NCBI RefSeq assembly: GCF_022751215.1
Contig: NZ_JAICDG010000002.1
Location: 186,001-250,000 of the forward strand
Origin: Actinomadura terrae
Lineage (GTDB): Bacteria; Actinomycetota; Actinomycetes; Streptosporangiales; Streptosporangiaceae
Direction: 5' to 3'
Length of the DNA: 64,000 nucleotides
The position numbers and the translations under genes were made by a program. The notes under the pieces were generated by a model. It worked only from the letters and a program-made list of their open reading frames with translations. It did not search any database and was not told where the DNA came from. This document shows positions 32,613 to 41,284 of the stretch, piece after piece (the stretch's first letter is position 1; every line of letters starts with the position of its first letter).

Positions 32613-32944
32613 ACCTGGAGGAGCGGACGCACTTCGACGGCGCCGTCCATGATCGGCAGCAGTTTCCCGACGGCGACCGCCTGGTCGAGATCGGCGGCCT
32701 CGACCACGAAGAACCCGGCGATGACCTCCTTGCTCTCGATGAACGGCCCGTCGGTGACGAGGCCGCCCTTGCGGATCGTCCGCGTGGCCGAGCTGGGCTC
32801 CAGCGCCTGCTGGTGGACGACCCGCGCGCCCATCGCGGCGATCTTCTCCCCGGCCGCCAGATTGGCCTCCATGACCTCGGGCGGGATGTCGGCCGCGCCA
32901 CCGGGAAGCTCCGCCTCGTAAATCAGAATCGCGTACTGCGGCAT
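32609..32944 (-). CDS. YCII-related DGPF-domain protein
   Basis: A 111-residue protein with the family signature GGLVTDGPFIESKEVIAGFFVVEA and the N-terminal strand YAILIYEAE. It is the usual partner of ECF42-type sigma factors, and its stop overlaps the sigma-factor start, so they are co-translated. The DGPF family has a ferredoxin-like dimeric fold with a possible binding or catalytic His/Asp pair; the ligand is unknown. Confidence 0.9.
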   Translation of the reverse strand: MPQYAILIYEAELPGGAADIPPEVMEANLAAGEKIAAMGARVVHQQALEPSSATRTIRKGGLVTDGPFIESKEVIAGFFVVEAADLDQAVAVGKLLPIMDGAVEVRPLLQV

Positions 32945-32954
32945 ATCCGCTCCG

Positions 32955-33581
32955 TCACCAGTTACCGGTCTCCGGCCCCATGGCCCCGTATGCGAGCTTG
33001 CCCACCCGCGTATACGTGCAGGCTATGACACCCGTACCGAACGTCGTCGCGTCGTTCAGCCGAAGGCCGGTGGGGATCGTCCCGTCGGCGAACAGCCGCT
33101 TGCCCTTTCCGAGGACGACGGGGAACACCAGCACATGGAACTCGTCGACGAGGTCGTGCCGGATCAGCGTCTGCACCAGTCCGGCGCTTCCGTGGACCTG
33201 GATCTCGTCGCCGTCCTCCTCCTTGAGCTTGCGGACCGCGTCGGCGACATCGCCGTCCAGCAGCGTCGAGTTCCGCCATTCGACGCTCCGCAACGTCCGG
33301 GACGCGACGTACTTCGGCATCGCGTTCAGTTTCGCGCCGATCGGGTCGTCGTCCGCCGCGAGCGGCCAGTTGGCCGCGAAGTCCTCATAGGTCCGGCGGC
33401 CCAGCAGCAGCGCCCCCGCCCGGCCCGTGACCTCGGCCATCAACGTGATGATCGCGGGCTCGAAATGGGGGACGGCCCATCCGCCGTGCTCGAATCCGCT
33501 GTCGCGGTCCTCCTCCGGCCCGCCCGGCGCCTGCATGACGCCGTCCAGCGACACGAACGCCGTCACCATCAGTTTCCGCAT
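32955..33581 (-). CDS. Dihydrofolate-reductase/RibD-C-like protein
   Basis: A 208-residue single-domain protein: VTAFVSLDGVMQAPGG at the start, then GALLLGRRTYEDFAANWP, IQVHGSAGLVQTLIRHDLVDEFHVLVFPVVLGKGKRLF. This is the COG0262-type reductase fold common in actinomycetes, likely NADPH-dependent with an unknown substrate. ATG at 33581 follows AAGGAG. It lies ten bases from the YCII gene and is probably co-transcribed with that sigma-factor unit. Confidence 0.88.
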   Translation of the reverse strand: MRKLMVTAFVSLDGVMQAPGGPEEDRDSGFEHGGWAVPHFEPAIITLMAEVTGRAGALLLGRRTYEDFAANWPLAADDDPIGAKLNAMPKYVASRTLRSVEWRNSTLLDGDVADAVRKLKEEDGDEIQVHGSAGLVQTLIRHDLVDEFHVLVFPVVLGKGKRLFADGTIPTGLRLNDATTFGTGVIACTYTRVGKLAYGAMGPETGNW

Positions 33582-33667
33582 TGCCTGTCTCCTTCCCCCG
33601 GGACGCCCCGGCTGGGCGCCCGCACCCAACACGGCGAACGAGCGTGCCCCGAATCGACAACCCCGCC

Positions 33668-33690
33668 GCCGCGATTCGGGAAATCGCGGC
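33668..33690. promoter_or_regulatory. Inverted repeat in divergent promoter
   Basis: GCCGCGATT (33668-33676), five bases, AATCGCGGC (33682-33690): a perfect nine-base inverted repeat only 11 bases before the start of the SWIM gene and between it and the divergent RibD-like gene. It could be an operator or a leader hairpin. Confidence 0.45.
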
Positions 33691-33701
33691 ACGATGGCGT
33701 C

Positions 33702-35366
33702 ATGGACCGGCAGACGGTGACCGAACGATCCATTGAGCGGCGGGTGGGCTCGGAGGTGTTCAACCGGGGGCGCGTCTATCTCGGGCAGGGACGCGTCGAG
33801 AACCTGTCGGTCACCGCGACTTCCGCGACCGCGACCGTGGAGGGCTCGGAGCCCTATCGCGTCCGGCTCGAACTCACGGCCTCGCGAATGGCGGGCGAGT
33901 GCTCGTGCCCGCAGGGAGGCGAAAGCGCGTTCTGCAAGCATTGCGTCGCGGTCGCCCTCGCCTGGGTGGCGGAAGCGGGCCCGCTTCCGCTCCCCGATCC
34001 CGACCCGACGCCGGAGCCCGAACCCGCACCGGGAATCGATGACGCCCGGCTGCGCGCGTTCCTCGCGACGCGGGACACGGACTGGCTGGTCGAGGAGCTG
34101 ATGCGCGCGGCGGCGGCCGCCCCGCTGCTGCGGTCCAGGCTGGAGGTCGCGGCCGGGGCCGAGGTGCACGCCGTCCTGGACGTGGAACGCCTGCGCCACC
34201 GCCTGACCAGGGCGATCGCCACCGCGACGGAAATCGAGCCCGAAGCCGGTGACTTCGAAGGGATTCTCGAAGAGCTGGACGAACTGGTCGACGCCGGGTT
34301 CGCGCCGATCGCGCTCGAACTGATCGAGCATGCCTTCGATCTCATCCCCTCCCTCAGCGAAGACGCACCCGCGGCGGAGTATCTGTCCTCGGTCTTCCAG
34401 AGGGCCCACCTGCGCGCCTGCGCGCACTGCCCTCCCGACCCCATCGCGCTCGCCGACCTTCTTGTCGACCGGGCGTTCGCGACCAGCCTGTTGTTCGTCG
34501 ACGCGCTGCGCGACTACGCCGGGCTGCTCGGCGAAACGGGAATCGCCCGCTATCGGGAACGCGTCACCGCCGCCTGGCGGGCCGCCGAGTCCGGCGACCT
34601 GGATGATGAGGAGGCCGACTACGGGACGGTCCTGGAGCTGCGGGAGCAGCTCGCCGAGATCGAGGGCGCGGACGCTTTGATGGCCGTCCTGACGGAATCC
34701 GAGCCGTCCAACAGGAACGCTTTGCGGATCGCGAGGGCGCTGGTGTCGGAAGGCAGGGACGCCGAGGCCGTGGAATGGGTCAGGCGCCGCCTGGAACAGC
34801 GCCATGTCGACACCGACCTGTGCGACCTGGGCGCCGACTGCCTGCTGCGGACAGGGGACCGCCGGGGAGCCGTCGAACTGCTGTGGCCCGCCTTTCTCAC
34901 CTACCCGGGCCTTGGGAGGTACAAGGCGCTCGCCGCGGCCGCGGGCGACCATTGGCCTCGCTGGCGTGAGCGGGCGCTGACGCTCCTGAGGGAGTCGCTC
35001 GCGAGGTCGGGCGGGGGCGGCGTCCTGGTCGAAATCCTGCTTTGGGAGGACGACGTGGAAGGGGCTTGGCGGGAGTCGCGGGGCGTCACCCTTCATGACG
35101 GCCTTCGCCTCAAGCTGGCCAGGGCACGCGGGGCGACCCATCCCGCCGACGCCGTTCCCGTTCTGCTGGATCGTGCCGACCGGGAGATAGCGAGTACCGG
35201 GAAACACCGCTACTCGCGGGCCGCGAACTATCTCGCCGAGGCCCGGCTTCTCGCCGAGCAGGGCGGGGAGAGCGACAAGTTCGTCCGGCACATGGCGCGG
35301 TTGCGCGCCGAGCACAAGGCCAAGTCCGCGCTGCGCCGCTATCTCGATGCGGCCCGCCTTCCCTAA
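33702..35366 (+). CDS. SWIM zinc-finger protein
   Basis: A 554-residue protein. The zinc-binding SWIM motif CSCPQGG...FCKHCVAVAL is at about residues 67-86. The rest is helical, with repeat-like units (ALRIARALVSEGRDAEAVEWVRRRLEQ) resembling tetratricopeptides and ending KSALRRYLDAARLP. In actinomycetes such genes often sit near SNF2-type helicases, but none is present here. It may bind DNA or protein. ATG at 33702 is chosen as the first start after the stop-free upstream frame begins to overlap the divergent gene. Confidence 0.85.
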   Translation: MDRQTVTERSIERRVGSEVFNRGRVYLGQGRVENLSVTATSATATVEGSEPYRVRLELTASRMAGECSCPQGGESAFCKHCVAVALAWVAEAGPLPLPDPDPTPEPEPAPGIDDARLRAFLATRDTDWLVEELMRAAAAAPLLRSRLEVAAGAEVHAVLDVERLRHRLTRAIATATEIEPEAGDFEGILEELDELVDAGFAPIALELIEHAFDLIPSLSEDAPAAEYLSSVFQRAHLRACAHCPPDPIALADLLVDRAFATSLLFVDALRDYAGLLGETGIARYRERVTAAWRAAESGDLDDEEADYGTVLELREQLAEIEGADALMAVLTESEPSNRNALRIARALVSEGRDAEAVEWVRRRLEQRHVDTDLCDLGADCLLRTGDRRGAVELLWPAFLTYPGLGRYKALAAAAGDHWPRWRERALTLLRESLARSGGGGVLVEILLWEDDVEGAWRESRGVTLHDGLRLKLARARGATHPADAVPVLLDRADREIASTGKHRYSRAANYLAEARLLAEQGGESDKFVRHMARLRAEHKAKSALRRYLDAARLP

Positions 35367-35373
35367 CGGGGGC

Positions 35374-36474
35374 TTATGGCGCGGGGCGGGCGCGCGGCCA
35401 GTAATGCTCGGCGAAGAGCCGCGCGACCAGCTCTCCCCGGCTCGACACCCCGGTCTTCTCGAACACGGTCTTGAGATGGTCGCGGACGGTGTGCGGCGAG
35501 ATGAAAAGCCGCTCGGCGATCTCGCCCGTGGACAGCCCGCGCGCGACCTGCCCGGTGATCTCCAACTCGCGCGGCGTCAGCTCGTACGCCTCGGCGACGA
35601 TCACCACCAGGTCGGACGCGGCGGCCGGCTCGATGACCAGCGCGACCGGGCCCGGCCGCCCGTCCGCGCCGGTCAGCGCCGAGGCGTGGCAGACCAGCCA
35701 GCGCCCCTCGACGGTCCGGACCCGCACCCGGGCGCCGCCCCGGTCGCGGCCCCGCGCGATCGCCGTGGCCTGGAGCGCGGTGCCGATCACCCAGATCGGC
35801 AGCCGCACGCCGAGCGCGGAGGGCACCGAAGGGCCGTCCGGGACGCGCGCGAGATGCTCCCGGGCCTCGGCGTTGATCGACGTGGCTTCCCCGGACAGGT
35901 CGAACAGCACCAGCCCCGGGCCGGGCGCGTCCGGCAGCGGCTCGGGCCCGGACGGGCGGGCGAAGCGCCGCAGCCGCGCGGCCAGCGGGCCCGAGAGGGC
36001 GGCGACGGCGTCCACCTCGTCCGGCGCGAACGAGCCGCCACCCGGGCCGCCCGCCGAGCGGAACAGGCTGACCACCGCCCAGGGACGCCCGGCAGCGCGG
36101 AGCACTGCGCGCAACTCGTCGTGCACGCCCTGGTCCTCCAGCAGTCGGCGGAAACGTGCGCTGCGTCCGGGAACGTCGCCGGTGGCGGCGCGCAGCCCGG
36201 CGGCGGGGACGGCGGCCCGCGCGAGGTCGCGGAACGGGACGACGTTCTCCTCCAGGATCTCGCTCTCCCAGTAGTCCGCGCACCGCTCGCGGCCGCCGAG
36301 GCCCTCGACCAGCATCGGCGCGGTGACCAGCCCGGTCTCGGGGTCGGTGGCCGTCCAGACCGCCGCGTCGAACGGCACCATCCGGCGCAGCCGCGCCGAC
36401 GTCCGGCGGAACAGGTCCTCGGCGCCGGAGGCGCGGTCGAGCCCGGCCGTGAGATCGGCGCTCCGTCCGCCCAT
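35374..36474 (-). CDS. LuxR family transcriptional regulator
   Basis: A 366-residue regulator. A C-terminal LuxR helix-turn-helix (YELTPRELEITGQVARGLSTGEIAERLFISPHTVRDHLKTVFEKTGV) follows a PAS-like middle domain (VLFDLSGEATSINAEAREHL) and an N-terminal domain resembling GAF. It has no receiver or AAA domain. ATG at 36474 follows GGGAGGG. It diverges from the FAD/NAD(P)-binding gene at 36618 across a region with a perfect eight-base inverted repeat, and may control it. Confidence 0.88.
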   Translation of the reverse strand: MGGRSADLTAGLDRASGAEDLFRRTSARLRRMVPFDAAVWTATDPETGLVTAPMLVEGLGGRERCADYWESEILEENVVPFRDLARAAVPAAGLRAATGDVPGRSARFRRLLEDQGVHDELRAVLRAAGRPWAVVSLFRSAGGPGGGSFAPDEVDAVAALSGPLAARLRRFARPSGPEPLPDAPGPGLVLFDLSGEATSINAEAREHLARVPDGPSVPSALGVRLPIWVIGTALQATAIARGRDRGGARVRVRTVEGRWLVCHASALTGADGRPGPVALVIEPAAASDLVVIVAEAYELTPRELEITGQVARGLSTGEIAERLFISPHTVRDHLKTVFEKTGVSSRGELVARLFAEHYWPRARPAP

Positions 36475-36564
36475 GAGCCCTCCCAAGCGATCTGGACACG
36501 CGCCCAGCCTGCGCGTTCGTCCCGTCCGCGCCAACCCCCCGTTTGAGGGGGACATTCCCAGGCG

Positions 36565-36583
36565 ATCCCCTCGGCGAGGGGAT
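36565..36583. promoter_or_regulatory. Inverted repeat between LuxR and FAD-enzyme genes
   Basis: ATCCCCTC (36565-36572), GGC, GAGGGGAT (36576-36583). It lies 34 bases before the start of the FAD-enzyme gene and is a candidate operator for the divergent LuxR regulator. Confidence 0.4.
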
Positions 36584-36617
36584 GGGGGCCGCGCCCGTCC
36601 GCGCCGACGCTTCAGTC

Positions 36618-38015
36618 ATGGACATCGCCATCATCGGGGGCGGCGCCGCCGCCACCGCACTCCTGGACGCACTCGCCGCCTGGCCGCCCGGCACCGGAAC
36701 GATCACGGTGTTCGAGCCGTCCCGCCATCTGTGGCGGGGCCGCCCCTATGCCCTCGACCTCGAATCGGTGCTGGTCAACGCCCCGCCCGCGATCATGTCG
36801 ATCCGGCACGGCGACCGCGACCACTACGGCGCCTGGCTCGGGACGCGCGGCGCCGCGCACATGGACGAGCGGTTCGGGCGGCCGCTCGTCCCGCGCGCCC
36901 TCTACGGCGAATATCTGGAGCAGACCGCCGAAAAGGCGCTGGCCCGGCTTCGCGAATCCGGCTGGCGCGTGCGAATCGTTTCGCGCCGGGTGGTCGGCGT
37001 GACGCGCACGCATCCCTTCACCGTTCACACCGACGACGGACGCGAGCACGGCGCGGACCAGATCGTCCTTTGTGTGGGCGGCGGCCGTCCGCACGACCAT
37101 TACGACCTGAAGGGCGCCCCCGGATTCATCGGAGACCCTTATCCGCTCGCCCGCACGCTGACGACGATCCCGCCGGAAGCGGACGTGGCGATCGTCGGTA
37201 GCGGGCTGACTGCCGTGGACGTGACCGTCTCACTCGCCGCCCGGGGCCACACCGGACGCATCAGCCTGGTCTCGCGGACGGGAATGCTCCCCTACGTCTG
37301 GCAACGCCCTCTCGACCACCGTCCGCGCCACGTCACCGCCGACCGCGTTAATGCGCTTCCCGACGTCACGCTCGACAATCTGGTGGACCTGCTGCGGGCC
37401 GAACTCGCCGAGGCCGGGGAGGACCTCGACGAGCTCATCGCCGATATCCGAACGGCACCGGACGAGAATCCCGTCGACCGGTTGCGGCGGCAGATCGCGC
37501 TGATCGACGCGCCGGAGATCGGACGCCGCGTCCTCCAGGAAACGGCGCACTCCGTCGGCCCGCTCGCCTGGCGGCGGCTCAACGAGCGCGACAAGGACCG
37601 CCTCCGCGCCGGGTTCCGCGTCGCGACCGGGCTCGCGTCACCGATGGTGCCGGTGAACGCCGTGCGGCTGCTCGACCTGTTCGACTCCGGGCAGCTCGAC
37701 ATCGTCCGAGGCGTGACGGGAATCGAGTACGCCGACGGGAAATTCCGTGTGCGCGCCCGCGATACCGCGAGAAGCGCCGCGCGGGTCGTCAATGCCGTGA
37801 ACCCGCCGCCCCACGCGCTCCCGCAGGACGCGTCCGCGCTGGTCACCACCCTGGTCGAGGGGGGAATGGCGGCGCGGTACCCGGCGGGCGGCATCGTCGC
37901 GTCCGACCCGCGCGTGCATATCGTCGGCGACCTCGCGGGCGACGGGTCCTTCATCACGTCGGGAATTCCGGGTGTGGCGGCGCAGGCCGCGGCCGCCGCC
38001 CACCGCATCGCCTAG
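36618..38015 (+). CDS. FAD/NAD(P)-binding oxidoreductase
   Basis: A 465-residue protein of the FAD-NAD(P)-binding (DUF/pfam13454-like) group. The N-terminal FAD motif is IAIIGGGAAATALLDALAAWPP with the ribose acid in VFEPS. A second dinucleotide motif is VAIVGSGLTAVDVTVSLAARG at about residue 195. The C terminus VHIVGDLAGDGSFITSGIPGVAAQA closes the FAD site. Members occur in siderophore, nitric-oxide and uncharacterised pathways. ATG at 36618. The conflict cassette starts about 120 bases downstream on the same strand, so co-transcription is possible but not evident. Confidence 0.82.
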   Translation: MDIAIIGGGAAATALLDALAAWPPGTGTITVFEPSRHLWRGRPYALDLESVLVNAPPAIMSIRHGDRDHYGAWLGTRGAAHMDERFGRPLVPRALYGEYLEQTAEKALARLRESGWRVRIVSRRVVGVTRTHPFTVHTDDGREHGADQIVLCVGGGRPHDHYDLKGAPGFIGDPYPLARTLTTIPPEADVAIVGSGLTAVDVTVSLAARGHTGRISLVSRTGMLPYVWQRPLDHRPRHVTADRVNALPDVTLDNLVDLLRAELAEAGEDLDELIADIRTAPDENPVDRLRRQIALIDAPEIGRRVLQETAHSVGPLAWRRLNERDKDRLRAGFRVATGLASPMVPVNAVRLLDLFDSGQLDIVRGVTGIEYADGKFRVRARDTARSAARVVNAVNPPPHALPQDASALVTTLVEGGMAARYPAGGIVASDPRVHIVGDLAGDGSFITSGIPGVAAQAAAAAHRIA

Positions 38016-38132
38016 CGGGCGGCCACTTGTGGACGAACGGGCGCGCGAAGCCGCGTCGCCGTCGCCTTTCGCTTGCCGTCTCCCGAGTTCCGGGACAGGC
38101 TTTTCACCGGACGGCGAAGGGGGATACGGCGC

Positions 38133-38483
38133 GTGGGCGACAGTACGACCGTCGAGTTGCAGTTGCCGGAGGGCGGGAGCGTTCTCGTCCGTGCCGAACA
38201 GGTGGACGGCGGCCGGGGCGGGCCCGCCAACATCGGCGTCAAGGACGCCCTGTCGTTCTCGGCGGTGAGCTCCGCCCTGCGCGGCATCGCCGCCGAGGTG
38301 CACCGCGCGGTCGCGGCCGTCCGGCCGGACGTGGCGGAGGTCGAGTTCGGGTTGGAGGTCGCGGTCAAGAACTCGAAGGTGATGTGCCTGCTCGTCGACG
38401 GGGAGACCAAGGCGACCCTCAAGGTCCGCCTCGAATGGAACGCGAATGGGAAATCCGATCGGGGCGGGTCCGCTCCCGCGTGA
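38133..38483 (+). CDS. TCAD1 (trypsin-co-occurring, CU044_2847-type) protein
   Basis: A 116-residue protein: TTVELQLPEGGSVLVRAEQ, then DALSFSAVSSALRGIAAEVHRAVAAVRPDVAEVEFGLEVAVKNSKVMCLLVDGETKATLKVRLEW. This is the CU044_2847 family, also called trypsin-co-occurring domain 1, which accompanies trypsin-like proteases in bacterial conflict systems. GTG at 38133 follows AAGGGG. It overlaps the protease gene by 38 bases. It probably binds or is processed by that protease; the exact role is unproven. Confidence 0.8.
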   Translation: MGDSTTVELQLPEGGSVLVRAEQVDGGRGGPANIGVKDALSFSAVSSALRGIAAEVHRAVAAVRPDVAEVEFGLEVAVKNSKVMCLLVDGETKATLKVRLEWNANGKSDRGGSAPA

Positions 38484-40290
38484 CGACGCGGCGGCGCGGG
38501 CGCTCACCGACGCCCGCACCGGTATCGCCCGATTGCTGGACGCCTGCGTCGTCCTGATCCCCGCCGGTGACCTGCGCGGCGGAAGCGGCTTTCTGGTGGC
38601 CCCCGGTGCCGTTCTGACCTGCGCACATGTGGTGGCGCGAACGGAGCACGGCGCGACCGCGTGGGCCGCGCGACAGGTGGAGTTCCACTGGAACGGCGGC
38701 GTCTATTCGGGCACGGTCCGCGCCGTCCCGGAATATCGCGGCGACGGCGACCTGTGGGCCCATCCCGACCTCGCGCTGATCACCTGCGACGGCCTGCCCG
38801 ACGGGCACCCCTACGCCTGGCTCGGCGACCGCCTGCCCAACGACCACACGCGGCTGTACGCCACCGGCTACAAACCGACCTACGGCGCGATGGAGGTCGG
38901 CGGCGTCTGGGTGGACTACGACTCTCCCCATGACGTGTTCGGGCAGCCGAAACTGTCGATGTCGAAAGGCGAGCTCGCGGCGGGAATGTCGGGCGGGCCC
39001 ATTCTGGATCCGGCCACCGGCGCCGTCTGCGGGATACTGACCACCGCCCGCGAGCCGGATTCCCCATACGGCGGCCTCGGGACGCCCGTGACCGCCGTCC
39101 GGGAGGTGTTCCCCGAGGTCTGGGCGTCTGGCCAGCCGCCACGGGACGCCCGCTGGCGGGCCTTCCGCGACGAGCTCCTCGCGCGCGAGCGGCTGCGGAG
39201 CATCGGCGTCGAGTCGCTCCTGGCCGTCCTCGCCGCGATGCCCGAGGAGCACTACGACCTGCTGTTCGACCGCGTCTTCGACGGGCTCCGGCCGCTGCCC
39301 GAGCGGCCGCTGCGCACCCCGGAGGACCTCATCGAGGAGGTCGCCGACTCCGTCCCGGCCGCCGGACGCCCGCACCCGCTGGAGCGGCTGCACGCCGAGG
39401 CGACGGCGCTCGCCGGGCGGCCCCCCGGCTCCCGCATGGCGCGGATCGAGATCCACCTCACCCCGGCGGGGCACGACGCGCGGAAACTGCTGCTGTCGAT
39501 CTGGAGCCATCGCGGCGGCCCCGAACAGTGCGCGGTGCTGGAGCACTGCGACGACACGGCGATGCCGATCGCGGACGCCCGGGAAAGGCTCGCGTCGATC
39601 CTCGTCGAGGTGATGCGGCGGCTCGGCGGCGACGAGTCGGCGATCGAGGACCTCGTCGTCGAATTCGTCATGCCGTTCGAGTTACTCGGCGGACGCGACG
39701 GCCACGACGCCGTCGACGAATGGTATGTCGGCAAGCCCTACCGGCTGCTCGGCGTGCAGTTCCCGGTCATCGTCCGGACGTGCGACCGCCCCTACGACGC
39801 TCTCGTGCACTGCCGCCGCCGGTGGCGCAGCCTTCAGGAGACACCGCCCGTACTGCGCTGGGCCGACTGCCGCGCCGAGGACAGCCTCGAACAGCTTTAC
39901 GCGTCATTCCAGAACTCCGAGCCGCACGCCATGCTGATGGTCGGCTATCTGCCCGGCGAGGGACGCCGCAGGGAGGTGCTGGAGGCCGCCTTCGACGCGG
40001 GCCTGCCCGCCGCGATCTGGCGCCGCACCCCGTGCGAGCTGGGCGGACTGGCCTGTGGCAAGAACGGTGAATGCGCCGTGAAGGCCTTCCAGGAAGCCAT
40101 CTCCGACCGTTTCTCCGGCCTTTCCTTCATCGAACTCCCCGGCCTGATCAGGACGCTGCGCGCGGAGGCGCGGGCGCAGGCGCGCGGCACCGACCACTGC
40201 GGCCGGGCCCTCACCGTGCTCTGGGACGACCCGACCAGGCCCGACCCCAATCGCGCGGCGCTGTCCGCCCCCCAAGGAGCGACCCGTTGA
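38446..40290 (+). CDS. Trypsin-like protease fused to VMAP C-terminal domain
   Basis: A 614-residue protein. Residues 15-220 are a trypsin-like serine protease with His61 (LTCAHVVA), Asp108 (HPDLALI) and Ser182 (GMSGGP), a complete catalytic triad. Residues about 245-590 match the vWA-MoxR-associated protein (VMAP) layout, including IEIHLTPAGHDARKLLLSIW, VVEFVMPFELL and DHCGRALTVLWDDPTRPDP. There is no signal peptide, so it works in the cytoplasm. In vWA-MoxR-VMAP ternary systems VMAP proteins link sensing to an effector, here proteolysis. The stop overlaps the MoxR start (TTGA). Confidence 0.85.
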   Translation: MGNPIGAGPLPRDDAAARALTDARTGIARLLDACVVLIPAGDLRGGSGFLVAPGAVLTCAHVVARTEHGATAWAARQVEFHWNGGVYSGTVRAVPEYRGDGDLWAHPDLALITCDGLPDGHPYAWLGDRLPNDHTRLYATGYKPTYGAMEVGGVWVDYDSPHDVFGQPKLSMSKGELAAGMSGGPILDPATGAVCGILTTAREPDSPYGGLGTPVTAVREVFPEVWASGQPPRDARWRAFRDELLARERLRSIGVESLLAVLAAMPEEHYDLLFDRVFDGLRPLPERPLRTPEDLIEEVADSVPAAGRPHPLERLHAEATALAGRPPGSRMARIEIHLTPAGHDARKLLLSIWSHRGGPEQCAVLEHCDDTAMPIADARERLASILVEVMRRLGGDESAIEDLVVEFVMPFELLGGRDGHDAVDEWYVGKPYRLLGVQFPVIVRTCDRPYDALVHCRRRWRSLQETPPVLRWADCRAEDSLEQLYASFQNSEPHAMLMVGYLPGEGRRREVLEAAFDAGLPAAIWRRTPCELGGLACGKNGECAVKAFQEAISDRFSGLSFIELPGLIRTLRAEARAQARGTDHCGRALTVLWDDPTRPDPNRAALSAPQGATR

Positions 40291-41282
40291 ACGACGACTG
40301 GCGGATCTACGAGGGGACCGGCTCCCCGCACGACGGCATCGACCGCCTGCCACCGGCCCTCGCCTGGCGGCAATTCGAGGGAGAAGTCCCGGACGAGGAC
40401 GTTCCGCTCCCCGAATGGCGGCCCGGCGACCGCGACCGCGCCCGCTCCTTCCTGCCCAACCAGACGACCGTCGACCTCACGAACGCGGCCCTTTACCTGC
40501 GGCGCCCATTGCTCGTGACAGGGCAGGCGGGGGTGGGGAAATCGACCCTCGCATTGTCGATCGCGCACGAACTCGGTCTCGGGCCCGTCCTGCGTTGGCC
40601 CATCACCAGCCGCTCGTCGCTCAAACAGGGCCTTTACACCTACGACGCCATCGGACGCCTCCACGATGTGAACCTTAAGGAACAGGCCGCCCAGTCCGAC
40701 ATCGGCCGCTACCTCACGCTCGGCCCGCTCGGTACCGCGCTGCTGCCCCGCGAGCGCCCGCGCGTCCTGCTGATCGACGAGATCGACAAGAGCGACATCG
40801 ACCTGCCGAACGACCTGCTCACCATCTTCGAGGAAGGCGAGTTCGACATCCCCGAGCTGGTCCGCGTCGCCCAGGACCGGCCGCAGGTGCAGGTCACGAC
40901 CGCCGACAGCGCTGGGCAACGGGTCGGCGTGCGCGGCGGCCGGGTCCGCTGCGCCGCCTTCCCGGTCATCGTGCTCACCAGCAACGGCGAGCGCGAGTTC
41001 CCGCCCGCGTTCCTGCGCCGCTGCGTCCCGCTGACGATCTCGCCGCCCACCCGCGAGCAGCTCGCGAGCATCGTCCGCGCCCGGCTCGGCGAGGAAATGG
41101 AGAACACGAGCGAGGACCTGCTGGCGCGCTTCGTGGAAAGGCAGCACAGCGGCCGGGAGCTCGCCACCGACCAGCTCCTCAACGCGGTCTACTTCCGTTT
41201 CGAGGCGGCGCGCAGGCAGGGGACCTGTATCGAGGACGTCGCCGAGAAACTGATCGAGCACCTGCGCACGACGACGGACTGA
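40287..41282 (+). CDS. MoxR-type AAA+ ATPase
   Basis: A 331-residue ATPase. Walker A GQAGVGKST at residues 79-87, Walker B RVLLIDEIDKSD near 160-170, sensor 1 VIVLTSNGEREFP, arginine-finger region AFLRRCVPLTI. MoxR ATPases act as chaperones for partners with vWA domains, and the next gene encodes such a protein. The TTG at 40287 is seven bases after AAGGAG and overlaps the upstream stop. Tight overlaps on both sides show a single ternary operon. Confidence 0.9.
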   Translation: MNDDWRIYEGTGSPHDGIDRLPPALAWRQFEGEVPDEDVPLPEWRPGDRDRARSFLPNQTTVDLTNAALYLRRPLLVTGQAGVGKSTLALSIAHELGLGPVLRWPITSRSSLKQGLYTYDAIGRLHDVNLKEQAAQSDIGRYLTLGPLGTALLPRERPRVLLIDEIDKSDIDLPNDLLTIFEEGEFDIPELVRVAQDRPQVQVTTADSAGQRVGVRGGRVRCAAFPVIVLTSNGEREFPPAFLRRCVPLTISPPTREQLASIVRARLGEEMENTSEDLLARFVERQHSGRELATDQLLNAVYFRFEAARRQGTCIEDVAEKLIEHLRTTTD

Positions 41283-41284
41283 CG